A stretch of 64,000 nt of DNA, taken from NCBI GenBank assembly GCA_900757195.1, contig CAAEMZ010000028.1, positions 1 through 64,000 on the forward strand, in the 5' to 3' direction. The stretch is from Lachnospiraceae bacterium. GTDB lineage: Bacteria; Bacillota; Clostridia; Lachnospirales; Lachnospiraceae. The notes below the pieces were generated by a model. That model was given only the letters and a program-made list of their open reading frames with translations. It searched no databases and had not been told where the DNA came from. Below, piece after piece: positions 50,662 to 58,737 of the stretch. Position 1 is the first letter of the stretch; every line of letters starts with the position of its first letter. Both the position numbers and the translations under genes were made by a program.

Positions 50662-50688
50662 TTAGAATCTCCTTTATGGCTGCGGTTT

Positions 50689-52248
50689 TTATTCGGCGCT
50701 GTTTTCCGGAAGGGCTTTTTTACAGTCGATCCGTTTCTGAGTTTCGCCCTTTTCCGTGTTTAAAATGGTTTTGTCGTAGGCCAGAGATTTAACGGCCGCA
50801 TAGACTTCCGGAAAACTTAAATTATTTTTACGGGCGATTTCGGAGACATCGTCATTTTCCGGATAGGCATAAATATGGCCGTTCCAGGTCGTATATTTCA
50901 CCTTCGCCTTGCCCCATGGGGTATCGATCGTGCGGATTTCCCGTGGAAGGATGGTACGTTCCACCGGATACTTACGCAGTCCAATGGTGGTTGTATGGGT
51001 GAAAATGACATTTTCCATTTTAGGAATCAGGGACTTACGGCAGAGAACAGTCAGCATGGTGGCCGGACGGTTCTTCTTCATATAAATCGGTGTTGTATAA
51101 ACATCCTGGGCGCCGGCTTCAAAAAGCTCATGGAAGGCAAAAGCGATGGCTTCTCCGGTGCAGTCGTCCAGATTGGTTTCAATCTTCCATATCGGTTCCA
51201 TGTCGGTTTCCCGTTTTGCAGGGCCGATTTCCCGGTCCGTCGGTTTCACAGTGGCCAGATGCTTTTCTTTATTGACAGCGATCTCCATAGAAGCGGATAC
51301 CGGAGCTTCCTTTTTTTCTGGTTCCGGTCTGGCATCCAGATCTTCGATAATCATGGCGCGGAGAATACTTGCTTTTTCATATTCCCGTTTTCCGGCGCCG
51401 ATACCTGTCTGAAGAACCCGGAAATGCTCCGGAAGCTTTTCCCTGGTCCGCAGCGCCGCAGCGATGGCAGCGCCTGTCGGAGTGACGAATTCGCCGTGAA
51501 TATCCATGATATGCATCGGAAGCTGATAGGCGGAAATAATATTTGCCACAGCAGGAACAGGAATCGGAAGAATGCCGTGCTGGCAGCGGACCGTTCCCTG
51601 GCCCTCATATAATTCCGAGATGACGACATCGTCGATGTCCAGAGCATCCAGGCAGACGGCGAGGGCGACAATATCCACGATCGAATCGACAGCGCCGACT
51701 TCATGGAAGTGGACTTCGCTTAACGGTTTGTCGTGGGCCTTTGCTTCGGCTTCGGCAATCACCTGGAAAACTTTTAAGGCAGTAATCTTTGCCCGGCGGC
51801 TGATATGGCCGCTGTTAATGATTGCCTGGATACTTTCCAGATTCCGGTGCTCATGGTGATGATGGTGTTTGTGATCGTGTTCATGGTCGTGATGATGTTC
51901 ATGGTCGTGTTCATGGTCGTGATGATGTTCATGGTCGTGTTCATGGTCGTGATGATGTTCATGATCGTGTTCATGGTCATGAGAATGCTCGTGGCTGTGG
52001 GTGCCATGAAGATATTCCATATCATGGTCGTGGTTTTCGTGTGCACTGTCTAAAATGACGTCAAAATCACAGGCGCTGATGCCGGATTTGCTGACTTTGG
52101 ATATTTTCACTTCATAGCCGTTGACATTCAGGCTGTTTAAGGCATTCTGAAGGAAGGTCTGGTCGACGCCGAGGTCGATGAGGGCGGCAACCGCCATGTC
52201 TCCGCTGATGCCGGAGAAACATTCCAGATAAAGTGTTTTATGACTCAT
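50689..52248 (-). CDS. larC: Nickel insertion protein LarC, single ORF with His-rich insert
   Basis: LarC inserts nickel into the pincer cofactor using CTP. I start at 52248 (MSHKTLYLECFSGISGDMAVAALIDLG), with AAAGGGG upstream, giving 519 aa. The N-terminal domain carries LSEVHFHEVGAVDSIVD, and the second half has KIETNLDDCTGEAIAFAFHELFEAGAQDVYTTPIYMKKNRPATMLTVL. Between about residues 70 and 135 is a His/Asp/Glu-rich insert encoded by 30-bp repeats, likely binding nickel or zinc. In L. plantarum LarC needs a programmed frameshift joining larC1 and larC2; here the two halves are one frame. It is followed by larE after 27 bp. Confidence 0.92.
   Translation of the reverse strand: MSHKTLYLECFSGISGDMAVAALIDLGVDQTFLQNALNSLNVNGYEVKISKVSKSGISACDFDVILDSAHENHDHDMEYLHGTHSHEHSHDHEHDHEHHHDHEHDHEHHHDHEHDHEHHHDHEHDHKHHHHHEHRNLESIQAIINSGHISRRAKITALKVFQVIAEAEAKAHDKPLSEVHFHEVGAVDSIVDIVALAVCLDALDIDDVVISELYEGQGTVRCQHGILPIPVPAVANIISAYQLPMHIMDIHGEFVTPTGAAIAAALRTREKLPEHFRVLQTGIGAGKREYEKASILRAMIIEDLDARPEPEKKEAPVSASMEIAVNKEKHLATVKPTDREIGPAKRETDMEPIWKIETNLDDCTGEAIAFAFHELFEAGAQDVYTTPIYMKKNRPATMLTVLCRKSLIPKMENVIFTHTTTIGLRKYPVERTILPREIRTIDTPWGKAKVKYTTWNGHIYAYPENDDVSEIARKNNLSFPEVYAAVKSLAYDKTILNTEKGETQKRIDCKKALPENSAE
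51881..51970. repeat. Three 30-bp tandem units in larC coding His-rich decamers
   Basis: Units 51881-51910, 51911-51940 and 51941-51970 are identical except for one base in the last (ATGATC for ATGGTC). Each encodes ten residues of H, D and E on the minus strand. Partial, more diverged units flank them on both sides. Copy number could vary by slippage without changing frame. Confidence 0.9.
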
Positions 52249-52343
52249 AATAATTACCCCTTTCCATACATAAATATAGCACAAAAACCCGGCAAGGGCA
52301 AACTGACAGCCGGGGCCGGTGGCTGCCAAAAACAGGGAATTAT

Positions 52344-52373
52344 TTGACAGAGACAGCCAGGGCAGGATACAAT
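52344..52373 (+). promoter_or_regulatory. Promoter before the beta-lactamase-fold / mazG operon
   Basis: TTGACA (52344-52349), 18 bp, TACAAT (52368-52373), 30 bp before the start codon. Confidence 0.78.
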
Positions 52374-52403
52374 AGTTAAAAAGGAAAGGAATGGGGGAAA
52401 ATT

Positions 52404-54230
52404 ATGTTGTCATCCATTAAATCCATCGAATTAATCAGCAATTTACTGCAGGGAAAGCGTGAGCGAATGCAGTCAGATATTTTTGTGCCCCAGAAACCGG
52501 AAATGCCGGAGTTCCGCCAGGACCCTCAGCCCCTTGAGCGGACGACGCCGGAAGCTCAGGGCGTGCCTTCCGAATGGCTGGCGGCATTTTATGAAGCCAT
52601 GTCGGAAAAGACGCTGGCATCCCATGGGATTATGGTGGCCCGGCACGGAAAAATTATCGCATCGGGGGCTTTTAAGCCTTATAAAGAGTGGATATGGCAC
52701 ATTTCCCATTCGATGTGTAAAAGTATTACGGGCCTTGCTGCGGGCATCGCGATAGATGAAGGGTATTTCTCTCTGGAAGATTCGATTTATGATATTTTTC
52801 CGGAGGAAAGTAAATGGCAGGAAATGATGCGGCGCCGGGGAATCTGCGTGCGGGATCTGCTGACGATGAGCACCGGGGCGGCGTTTAATGAGTTGTCCAG
52901 CGTGACTGAAGACAAATGGGTGGAGGGATTTATCCGTTCGCCGGAAATTTTTGCGCCGGGGGAGGATTTCGCTTATAACAGCACCAATACCTTTATGATT
53001 TCGGCCATTATCCAGAAAACCACCGGGATGAAGATGCTGGATTATCTGAATGAAAAGCTCTTTCATCCGATGGGGATTTACGACCTTTACTGGGAGGAAA
53101 ATCCGGAGGGGATTAATAAGGGCGGCTGGGGGCTGAGCCTCTGGATCGAAGATATGGTAAAGCTCGGCATACTCTGCCTGAACCGGGGAAACTGGAAAGG
53201 AAAACAGCTTGTTCCCGAATATTGGATCGATGAGGCCTGCCGGAAGCAGATCGATACGCCGGAGGCTATGAACCGGTATGGCTACGGCTATCAGTTCTGG
53301 ATGTGCCGGCGGCCGGGCGCTTACCAGTTTAACGGTATGCTCGGTCAGAATATTGTCATTATTCCTGACAGGGATATTGTCATTGCGGCAACGGGCGGAA
53401 GCGCCTGCCTGTTTCCGGAAGGAAAGGCCATGGACATTCTGATGAAATATTTCGGTGAGGATGATGCGCCTTTTTCAGATGGTCCGCTGCCTGAAAATGG
53501 GGAGGCGCTGCAGCAGCTAAACCATACGCTGGAACAGTTATCTTTTTCCGGAGCGGCGCCGGCTGTTCGGAAGATTTATCAGCATAAAGGGCGGTTTAAA
53601 GGAAAAACACTGGTGATGTGTCCGACACCGTCCCGCTGGGGCCGGATGGTCTCGGGAATTCCAAAGGTGATGGAACGAGTTGTCGGGAAGGTCTATGAAA
53701 TGGAGGAAAACACGGCCAGTGTTGTTCCGCTGATGCTCCAGATGATCCATAATAATTACTCGATGGGGATGAAGGGCTTTCGCTTTACGATCCGGAAGGA
53801 CGGACTGTGGCTTGAAACCCGGGAAGGGGACATCGTCCACCGGATAAAGATTGGTTTTGAAGAGCCTGCCTACAGCAGCGTCCGTTTAAACGGTGAACAT
53901 TATATGGTGGGCAGTACGGGCGCAGTCCGGGAAGATGAAGATGGAAATCCGGTACTCTGCCTGATGCTGTCCTATGTGGAAACGACCAGCACTGCCGTTT
54001 TGAAATTTTTCCTGGATGCGGAAGAAATCCTGGTTAAATTCGATGAACTTCCGAGGGTGGAGGATGTTGCCGCGGCGATGGATGTGATGATTCCTCTCCG
54101 GAGTCTGAGGGATTTGAATCCGGTCAGAAAGGTATCTGACTGGAAATTTGCCAGAGATGAGATGGAAAAGGCCACACGTCAGCAGGTACGGGCATTTTGC
54201 ATCCGGAAAAATACGGAATCGAAGGAATAG
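52404..54230 (+). CDS. Beta-lactamase-fold serine hydrolase with long C-terminal extension
   Basis: A 608-residue protein of the class C beta-lactamase/esterase superfamily. The nucleophile motif S-x-x-K appears as SMCK (in HISHSMCKSITGLAAG, near residue 95), and the tyrosine motif is in FAYNSTNTFMISAI, with the pattern Y-N-S rather than Y-x-N. GYGYQFWMC and a late FNGMLGQNIVII complete the fold by about 360. Residues about 370-608 form an extension with no domain I recognise. No signal peptide is evident, so it is probably cytoplasmic and not a resistance enzyme. It precedes mazG by 10 bp. Confidence 0.82.
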   Translation: MLSSIKSIELISNLLQGKRERMQSDIFVPQKPEMPEFRQDPQPLERTTPEAQGVPSEWLAAFYEAMSEKTLASHGIMVARHGKIIASGAFKPYKEWIWHISHSMCKSITGLAAGIAIDEGYFSLEDSIYDIFPEESKWQEMMRRRGICVRDLLTMSTGAAFNELSSVTEDKWVEGFIRSPEIFAPGEDFAYNSTNTFMISAIIQKTTGMKMLDYLNEKLFHPMGIYDLYWEENPEGINKGGWGLSLWIEDMVKLGILCLNRGNWKGKQLVPEYWIDEACRKQIDTPEAMNRYGYGYQFWMCRRPGAYQFNGMLGQNIVIIPDRDIVIAATGGSACLFPEGKAMDILMKYFGEDDAPFSDGPLPENGEALQQLNHTLEQLSFSGAAPAVRKIYQHKGRFKGKTLVMCPTPSRWGRMVSGIPKVMERVVGKVYEMEENTASVVPLMLQMIHNNYSMGMKGFRFTIRKDGLWLETREGDIVHRIKIGFEEPAYSSVRLNGEHYMVGSTGAVREDEDGNPVLCLMLSYVETTSTAVLKFFLDAEEILVKFDELPRVEDVAAAMDVMIPLRSLRDLNPVRKVSDWKFARDEMEKATRQQVRAFCIRKNTESKE

Positions 54231-54240
54231 GAGCAGCAGG

Positions 54241-55068
54241 ATGGAGAAAGAATATACATTTGACGATTTTAAAAATATTATCGCCCGTCTGCGGGCGGCG
54301 GACGGATGCCCCTGGGACCGGGTGCAGACGCATCAGAGCCTTCGGGACTGCATGATCGAGGAAGCCTATGAAGCGGCGGAGGGGATTGACATTTACGAAG
54401 CCAGCGGTGATGCTGCCAATCTCTGTGAGGAACTCGGCGATGTGCTTCTTCAGGTCGTGATGCATGTGCAGATCGCGGAGGAAGAGGGGCGCTTTACGAT
54501 GGGGGACGTCCTGAAAGGAATTTCCGAAAAAATGATCCGGCGCCATCCCCATGTTTTTGGTGTTGACGGGGCGAAAACGCCGGAAGCTGCGCTGGAAAAC
54601 TGGGAAGATATTAAGAAGAAGGAAAAGCATGAAGATACGCTGACGGAAGGGATGCGGAGAGTCGCAAAATCCCTTCCGGCGAATATCCGCGCGGCGAAGG
54701 TTCAGAAAAAAGCGGCCCGCGTCGGTTTTGATTTTTCGGATTACCGGCAGACGGCGGAGAAGGTCGAAGAAGAGCTTCAGGAAGTGCTTGAAGCGGCCGA
54801 AAAGGGGGACGCTTCCCAAATCTTTGAGGAATTCGGAGATTTGATGTTTTCGGCGGTCAATTTATCCCGGTTTTTCAACATAAATGCGGAAAATGCCTTG
54901 ACAAACGCAACGGAAAAGTTTATAAATAGATTTGAATATATTGAGGAAACAGCCGCCAAAAAAGGGCTGAATCCGGAAAACATGACCATCGAACAGATGG
55001 ACGAATTATGGAATGAAATTAAACATTTGAATGAAATATGTTTAAGAAATTTTAAGGAGGAACATTAG
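54241..55068 (+). CDS. mazG: Nucleoside triphosphate pyrophosphohydrolase MazG
   Basis: MazG hydrolyses NTPs to NMP and pyrophosphate, helping to remove abnormal nucleotides. I start at 54241 ([26 protein letters not shown]), with AGGAG upstream; a longer frame starts inside the previous gene. The 275-residue protein has two MazG domains: the first with [25 protein letters not shown] and [26 protein letters not shown], the second with [37 protein letters not shown]. The metal-binding E-x-x-E...E-x-x-D residues are intact in both. It ends one base before hup, in the usual mazG-hup-rqcP order of Firmicutes. Confidence 0.93.
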   Translation: MEKEYTFDDFKNIIARLRAADGCPWDRVQTHQSLRDCMIEEAYEAAEGIDIYEASGDAANLCEELGDVLLQVVMHVQIAEEEGRFTMGDVLKGISEKMIRRHPHVFGVDGAKTPEAALENWEDIKKKEKHEDTLTEGMRRVAKSLPANIRAAKVQKKAARVGFDFSDYRQTAEKVEEELQEVLEAAEKGDASQIFEEFGDLMFSAVNLSRFFNINAENALTNATEKFINRFEYIEETAAKKGLNPENMTIEQMDELWNEIKHLNEICLRNFKEEH

Positions 55069-55069
55069 A

Positions 55070-55345
55070 ATGAACAAAACAGAGTTAATCGCAGCTATGG
55101 CAGAACAGGCAGAGTTATCCAAGAAAGATGCTGAGAAGGCTTTAAAAGCTTTTGTAGATATTATTGGCGAAGAATTAACAAAAGGCGAAAAAGTACAGTT
55201 AGTTGGTTTCGGTACTTTTGAAGTGAGCGAAAGACCGGAAAGAGAAGGAAGAAATCCTCAGACAGGCGAAGCGATGAAGATTGCTGCTTCCAAATCTCCA
55301 AAATTCAAAGCCGGTAAAGCTTTAAAAGATATGATGAATAAATAA
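55070..55345 (+). CDS. hup: HU-family DNA-binding protein
   Basis: HU bends and compacts the chromosome as a dimer. The 91-residue protein has the IHF/HU fold: [36 protein letters not shown], then the beta-arm [30 protein letters not shown] with the conserved intercalating Pro (NPQTG), and the C-terminal [13 protein letters not shown]. It has a strong SD (AAGGAGGAAC) overlapping the end of mazG. It probably also has strong expression of its own, but I do not see a separate promoter. Confidence 0.95.
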   Translation: MNKTELIAAMAEQAELSKKDAEKALKAFVDIIGEELTKGEKVQLVGFGTFEVSERPEREGRNPQTGEAMKIAASKSPKFKAGKALKDMMNK

Positions 55346-55349
55346 TCCG

Positions 55350-55589
55350 ATGCGTCTGGATAAATTTTTAAAAGTATCCCGTCTGATCAAACGGAGAACA
55401 GTGGCAAATGAAGCCTGCGACGCCGGCCGTGTATCCATTAACGGAAAGGTGGCCAAGGCGGGCACCGGCGTTAAAGCCGGAGATATCATTGAGATTGGCT
55501 TTGGAACCCGGAACGTTAAAGTGGAAGTATTAAACGTTGCGGATACGGTGCGTAAAGAAGAGGCCAAAGAACTGTTCAGGTATTTATAG
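55350..55589 (+). CDS. rqcP: S4-domain ribosome quality control protein
   Basis: The 79-residue S4 RNA-binding protein (MRLDKFLKVSRLIKRRTVANEACDAGRVSINGKVAKAGTGVKAGD, motif residues R2 to D45) matches RqcP (YabO). In B. subtilis this works with RqcH in elongating C-terminal Ala tails on stalled 50S-nascent chain complexes. The conserved K/R-R-T-x-A-x-E-x-C-x-x-G core is complete. It sits 4 bp after hup and follows the standard hup-rqcP-yabP order. No strong SD is seen, so translation is probably coupled to hup. Confidence 0.88.
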   Translation: MRLDKFLKVSRLIKRRTVANEACDAGRVSINGKVAKAGTGVKAGDIIEIGFGTRNVKVEVLNVADTVRKEEAKELFRYL

Positions 55590-55660
55590 AATATTTTAGA
55601 AGTCCTTTCCATATATTTAGATTAACTTAAAGTAATCTGGGTGTATGGGGAGGTTTTTTT

Positions 55661-55945
55661 ATGGATGAAAGGCTTGGAGGAAAGAATCATAAATTAACCC
55701 TGTTTAACCGGAGCAGTGTTCAGATGACGGGGATTGTGGATGTGATTTCCTTTGATACCAACGAAATCGTTATGGACACCGAGGACGGACTGCTGCTTCT
55801 GCGGGGGGAGGATCTTCATGTGAATCATCTGACCCTGGAAAAGGGTGAGGTCAATGTGGATGGGCATGTGGACAGCCTGGTGTATTCCAACAGTAAGAAG
55901 CCTCCGAAAAATCCTGAAAAAGGTTTCGGACGGCTGTTCCGTTAG
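55661..55945 (+). CDS. yabP: Sporulation protein YabP
   Basis: YabP is a forespore-envelope-associated sporulation protein of unclear mechanism. The 94-residue product (KLTLFNRSSVQMTGIVDVISFDTNEIVMDTEDGLLLLRGEDLHVNHLTLEKGEVNVDGHVDSLVYS) matches the YabP/YqfC family: N-terminal LTLFNR-like segment, repeated G-x-V strands and the E-K-G-E-V turn. GGGGAGG precedes the ATG. With yabQ next door it supports a spore-forming host. Confidence 0.92.
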   Translation: MDERLGGKNHKLTLFNRSSVQMTGIVDVISFDTNEIVMDTEDGLLLLRGEDLHVNHLTLEKGEVNVDGHVDSLVYSNSKKPPKNPEKGFGRLFR

Positions 55946-55948
55946 CCT

Positions 55949-56329
55949 ATGAGCGCAGAGGTCCAAAGTCAGTTCTATCTTTTTTTTCTTGCGGTTTTCT
56001 GGGGAATCGGCATGTGTCTGGCATACGATGGCCTGCGAATCCTCCGAAATCTTATCCGTCATTCACTTTTCTGGATAAATGCGGAAGACCTGCTTTACTG
56101 GGCGGTCATGACCGCGGTCTTATTTTATCTTCTGTTCACGTATAACCGGGGTGAGATCCGAAGCTTCACGATTGCGGGGATCTTGACCGGAAGCCTGTTT
56201 TATCTGAAAACAATAAGTCCTGTATATATTTCACTGCTCAGCCGGGCGCTGAGTCCCTTTTTCCGCCTGTTTCGAAAAATCCGGCAGATTCTTCGGAAGT
56301 TCCGACAGAATTCCGGTGATAGGTATTGA
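55949..56329 (+). CDS. yabQ: Sporulation protein YabQ
   Basis: YabQ is a membrane protein needed for spore cortex formation. The 126-residue product has three or four hydrophobic helices (about 8-28, 44-62, 73-92) and a basic C-terminal tail (RKIRQILRKFRQN). The family signature FYLFFLAVFWGIGMCLAYDGLRILRNLI is recognisable, as is the WINAEDLLYWAVMTAVLFYLLFTYNRGEIRSF stretch. It starts 3 bp after yabP, so the two are co-translated. Confidence 0.88.
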   Translation: MSAEVQSQFYLFFLAVFWGIGMCLAYDGLRILRNLIRHSLFWINAEDLLYWAVMTAVLFYLLFTYNRGEIRSFTIAGILTGSLFYLKTISPVYISLLSRALSPFFRLFRKIRQILRKFRQNSGDRY

Positions 56330-56408
56330 ATTATTTTGAAGAAACAGGTAAAATAAAAACAATAAAGAAGAAATAATGAATGAATATGGGAATTTCAGGT
56401 GGAGATAT

Positions 56409-56717
56409 ATGGCAAAAAAGAATGTAAGAAATAGAAAGCGGCGGAATAATCGCGGCGGAATGGCAATTATTGCCTGTGTTGTTCTTGTTTTCTGCGTGGT
56501 TCTTATGTATAACAGTTCCAAATTAAAAGAGGATCTGGCTGCGGACAGAGCGGTTGTGGATGAGCTTCAGGTTCAGATCGATGAGCAGAAAGAGATGAAG
56601 GCGGCGCTGGAAGAGAAGTCGAACTATATGAATTCGGATGAGTATTATAAAGAACTGGCCCGGGAGAAACTGGGGCTGGCAGATTCCGAAGATATTATTT
56701 TTAAGAAGAGCGAATAG
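56409..56717 (+). CDS. divIC: Septum formation initiator family protein (DivIC-like)
   Basis: DivIC acts with FtsL and DivIB in the divisome. The 102-residue bitopic protein has a basic N-terminus (MAKKNVRNRKRRNNRG), one membrane helix at about 19-38 (AIIACVVLVFCVVLMYNS) and a leucine-type coiled coil at about 42-75 (EDLAADRAVVDELQVQIDEQKEMKAALEEKSNY). YKELAREKLGLADSEDIIF is the conserved C-terminal motif. I start at 56409 because GGTGGAG precedes it. The location between yabQ and spoIIE is that of divIC in Bacillus. Confidence 0.88.
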   Translation: MAKKNVRNRKRRNNRGGMAIIACVVLVFCVVLMYNSSKLKEDLAADRAVVDELQVQIDEQKEMKAALEEKSNYMNSDEYYKELAREKLGLADSEDIIFKKSE

Positions 56718-56818
56718 GCCCGGGCAGGGATTACCGTCGAAGGATTGTGAGCAACAAGCATGTCCCCGGAACATAGGATGTTAGTGTCTGACAGCAGACG
56801 TTTATGGGAGGGATATGC

Positions 56819-58699
56819 ATGAGGCGAATCAATATCCGTCAGTGGATGGTTATATTGCTCAGCGGTTTTTTACAATATCCTGTAACAGGAGTGATGAATC
56901 CATTTGGCATCGCGTATTTCGGAGCGGCTTATATGTGGCCGGAACACCGGAATTTGCTGCCGGTGGTTACACTGCTTGGAATGGCGGCGGGGATTCCCCA
57001 GACCATGCTTCTAAAATATCTTGGAATACTTATCGGTGTGATGTTCATAACTTATATACTGGAATGGAAAAAGGCTTGGGTCAGCCAGCATGAGATGCTA
57101 CTGATGTTAAGTCTTTTAATTTTGTCCGCAGATGTGGGCTACGGACTGGCCAGAGACGGCATTTCGGCCGAAGCGGCCCTCCTTCATTTGAAAATGGGCG
57201 GGATTGAAGCGGTTTGCGGCGCTCTGGGGTTTGCCCTGTTTTACAGTATGATGCGGGTGTTTTTAAAAGGACGGGTCCGGGAGCCGGCAGAGACGTCCCA
57301 TGAAGCGGAAGAAAATTTTATCAAATGCCGTCTCAGCGATATGGCGTCATCTTTCCGGAAGCTGTCGCATATACTGACGAATGAGATACCGGAGAAAAAC
57401 GGTCTGAGCGAAGGGGAAATGGCCCGGGCGTTTTCAGAGCTGACAGAGACCATGTGCGCGGCCTGCGGCCGGCGGGAGCACTGCTGGGAAAAAGAATATT
57501 ATGATACCTGTCATTCGGCTTACGGTCTGCTGAACCTGTTTTCAGAAAGAGGCCAGGTGGAAAAAAGGCAGGTGCCGGCCGGTTTCCGGCGGCGGTGTAT
57601 TCATCTGGATGGGTTCTTAAAGGAAACAAACCGGGTCATGCAGACAGCCAGTTTAAATCTGAGCTGGCAGAACCGGCTGAATGAAAACCGTCTGGTTTTT
57701 GCCGGACAGATGGGCGAAATCGCAGAGATTATGGACGACCTGTCACTGGAATTATCGGAGCGGAAAGAGAGTTCCAGAAAATTGTCGGATGTCCTGATTC
57801 ATCAATTAAATAAAAAGCGAATAAAAATAAAGAAGATTTCAGTGACCGATGAGGGAAGCCACGGCCGCCGGCAGAAGATTTATCTGATGGCCCGGATGCG
57901 GCGGGGGCGCTGCATGACGGTAAAAGAACTGGCTGAAGCCGTCAGCGAAGCGGCCGGACAGCGTTTTGTGCCTGAAAAGGATACGCCGGAGCTTGTGGGG
58001 AGAAAATACACGGTCTTTGAACTGGTGGAGGATACAAAATACCGGCTCATTCAGGGGGCGGCGAGACGCCCGAGGGAAGGCGAAGCGGTCAGCGGCGACA
58101 GTTACGCATTTATTTATCTGGATTCGGGACAGGTACTCATGTCTCTCTCCGATGGTATGGGCAGCGGGGAGCGGGCAAAAGAGGACAGCGAGCTGATGAT
58201 AAATCTTCTGGAACAGATGGTGGATACGGGATTTCAGAGACGTTCGGCCCTGCGGATGATTAATTCTCTGATGATGCTCCAGGGGGACAGGCAGTTATTT
58301 TCCACAATGGATCTGAGCGTGATCGATTTATACAGCGGTATCTGTGAATTTATAAAAATAGGCGCGTCTTCGACGTTTATAAAGCGGGGCAGTCAGGTGG
58401 AGTGCGTGACTTCCGGTTCGCTGCCGATGGGCGTTTTTCCGGAAATGGACTGCGAAGGTTTTTGCCGGAATCTTTTTGACGGGGATATTATTGTGATGGT
58501 GAGTGATGGGGTTGTGAACCGGTTCAGTCATGGAAATGAAGCGATCTGTACATTATTATCGGAAATGGATATCAGCAACCCAAATGGTATGGCATCGGAA
58601 ATTTTAAATGAAGCTTTGGACAGGCCGGGCGAAGTGCAGCAGGACGACATGACGGTCCTTGTGTGTACGGTTTGTAAGAAAACGGCATCTGTGTTATGA
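56819..58699 (+). CDS. spoIIE: Stage II sporulation protein E, short membrane domain
   Basis: SpoIIE dephosphorylates SpoIIAA and so releases sigma-F in the forespore. The 626-residue protein (start at 56819 with GGGAGGG) has about five membrane helices in residues 8-150, a central regulatory/oligomerisation region (about 160-390, with a CGRREHCWEK Cys cluster) and a C-terminal PP2C phosphatase: SGDSYAFIYLDSGQVLMSLSDGMGSGERAKEDSELMINLLEQ with metal Asp residues, and DGDIIVMVSDGVVNRF and QQDDMTVLV. Bacillus SpoIIE has ten helices and about 827 residues, so this one has a reduced N-terminus. It lies between divIC and tilS. Confidence 0.9.
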   Translation: MRRINIRQWMVILLSGFLQYPVTGVMNPFGIAYFGAAYMWPEHRNLLPVVTLLGMAAGIPQTMLLKYLGILIGVMFITYILEWKKAWVSQHEMLLMLSLLILSADVGYGLARDGISAEAALLHLKMGGIEAVCGALGFALFYSMMRVFLKGRVREPAETSHEAEENFIKCRLSDMASSFRKLSHILTNEIPEKNGLSEGEMARAFSELTETMCAACGRREHCWEKEYYDTCHSAYGLLNLFSERGQVEKRQVPAGFRRRCIHLDGFLKETNRVMQTASLNLSWQNRLNENRLVFAGQMGEIAEIMDDLSLELSERKESSRKLSDVLIHQLNKKRIKIKKISVTDEGSHGRRQKIYLMARMRRGRCMTVKELAEAVSEAAGQRFVPEKDTPELVGRKYTVFELVEDTKYRLIQGAARRPREGEAVSGDSYAFIYLDSGQVLMSLSDGMGSGERAKEDSELMINLLEQMVDTGFQRRSALRMINSLMMLQGDRQLFSTMDLSVIDLYSGICEFIKIGASSTFIKRGSQVECVTSGSLPMGVFPEMDCEGFCRNLFDGDIIVMVSDGVVNRFSHGNEAICTLLSEMDISNPNGMASEILNEALDRPGEVQQDDMTVLVCTVCKKTASVL

Positions 58700-58737
58700 T
58701 AACTCTAATGTGTTGACATAGAAAAGGAGCGTTGTGA

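Noticed and set aside
51881..51970. 30-bp direct repeats resembling a short CRISPR array
   Set aside because: Units are contiguous with no spacers, keep the larC frame, and encode a His-rich stretch. It is a coding tandem repeat.
51822..52058. Rightward open frame rich in H, G, R, V and D repeats
   Set aside because: It is the antisense shadow of the His-rich part of larC.
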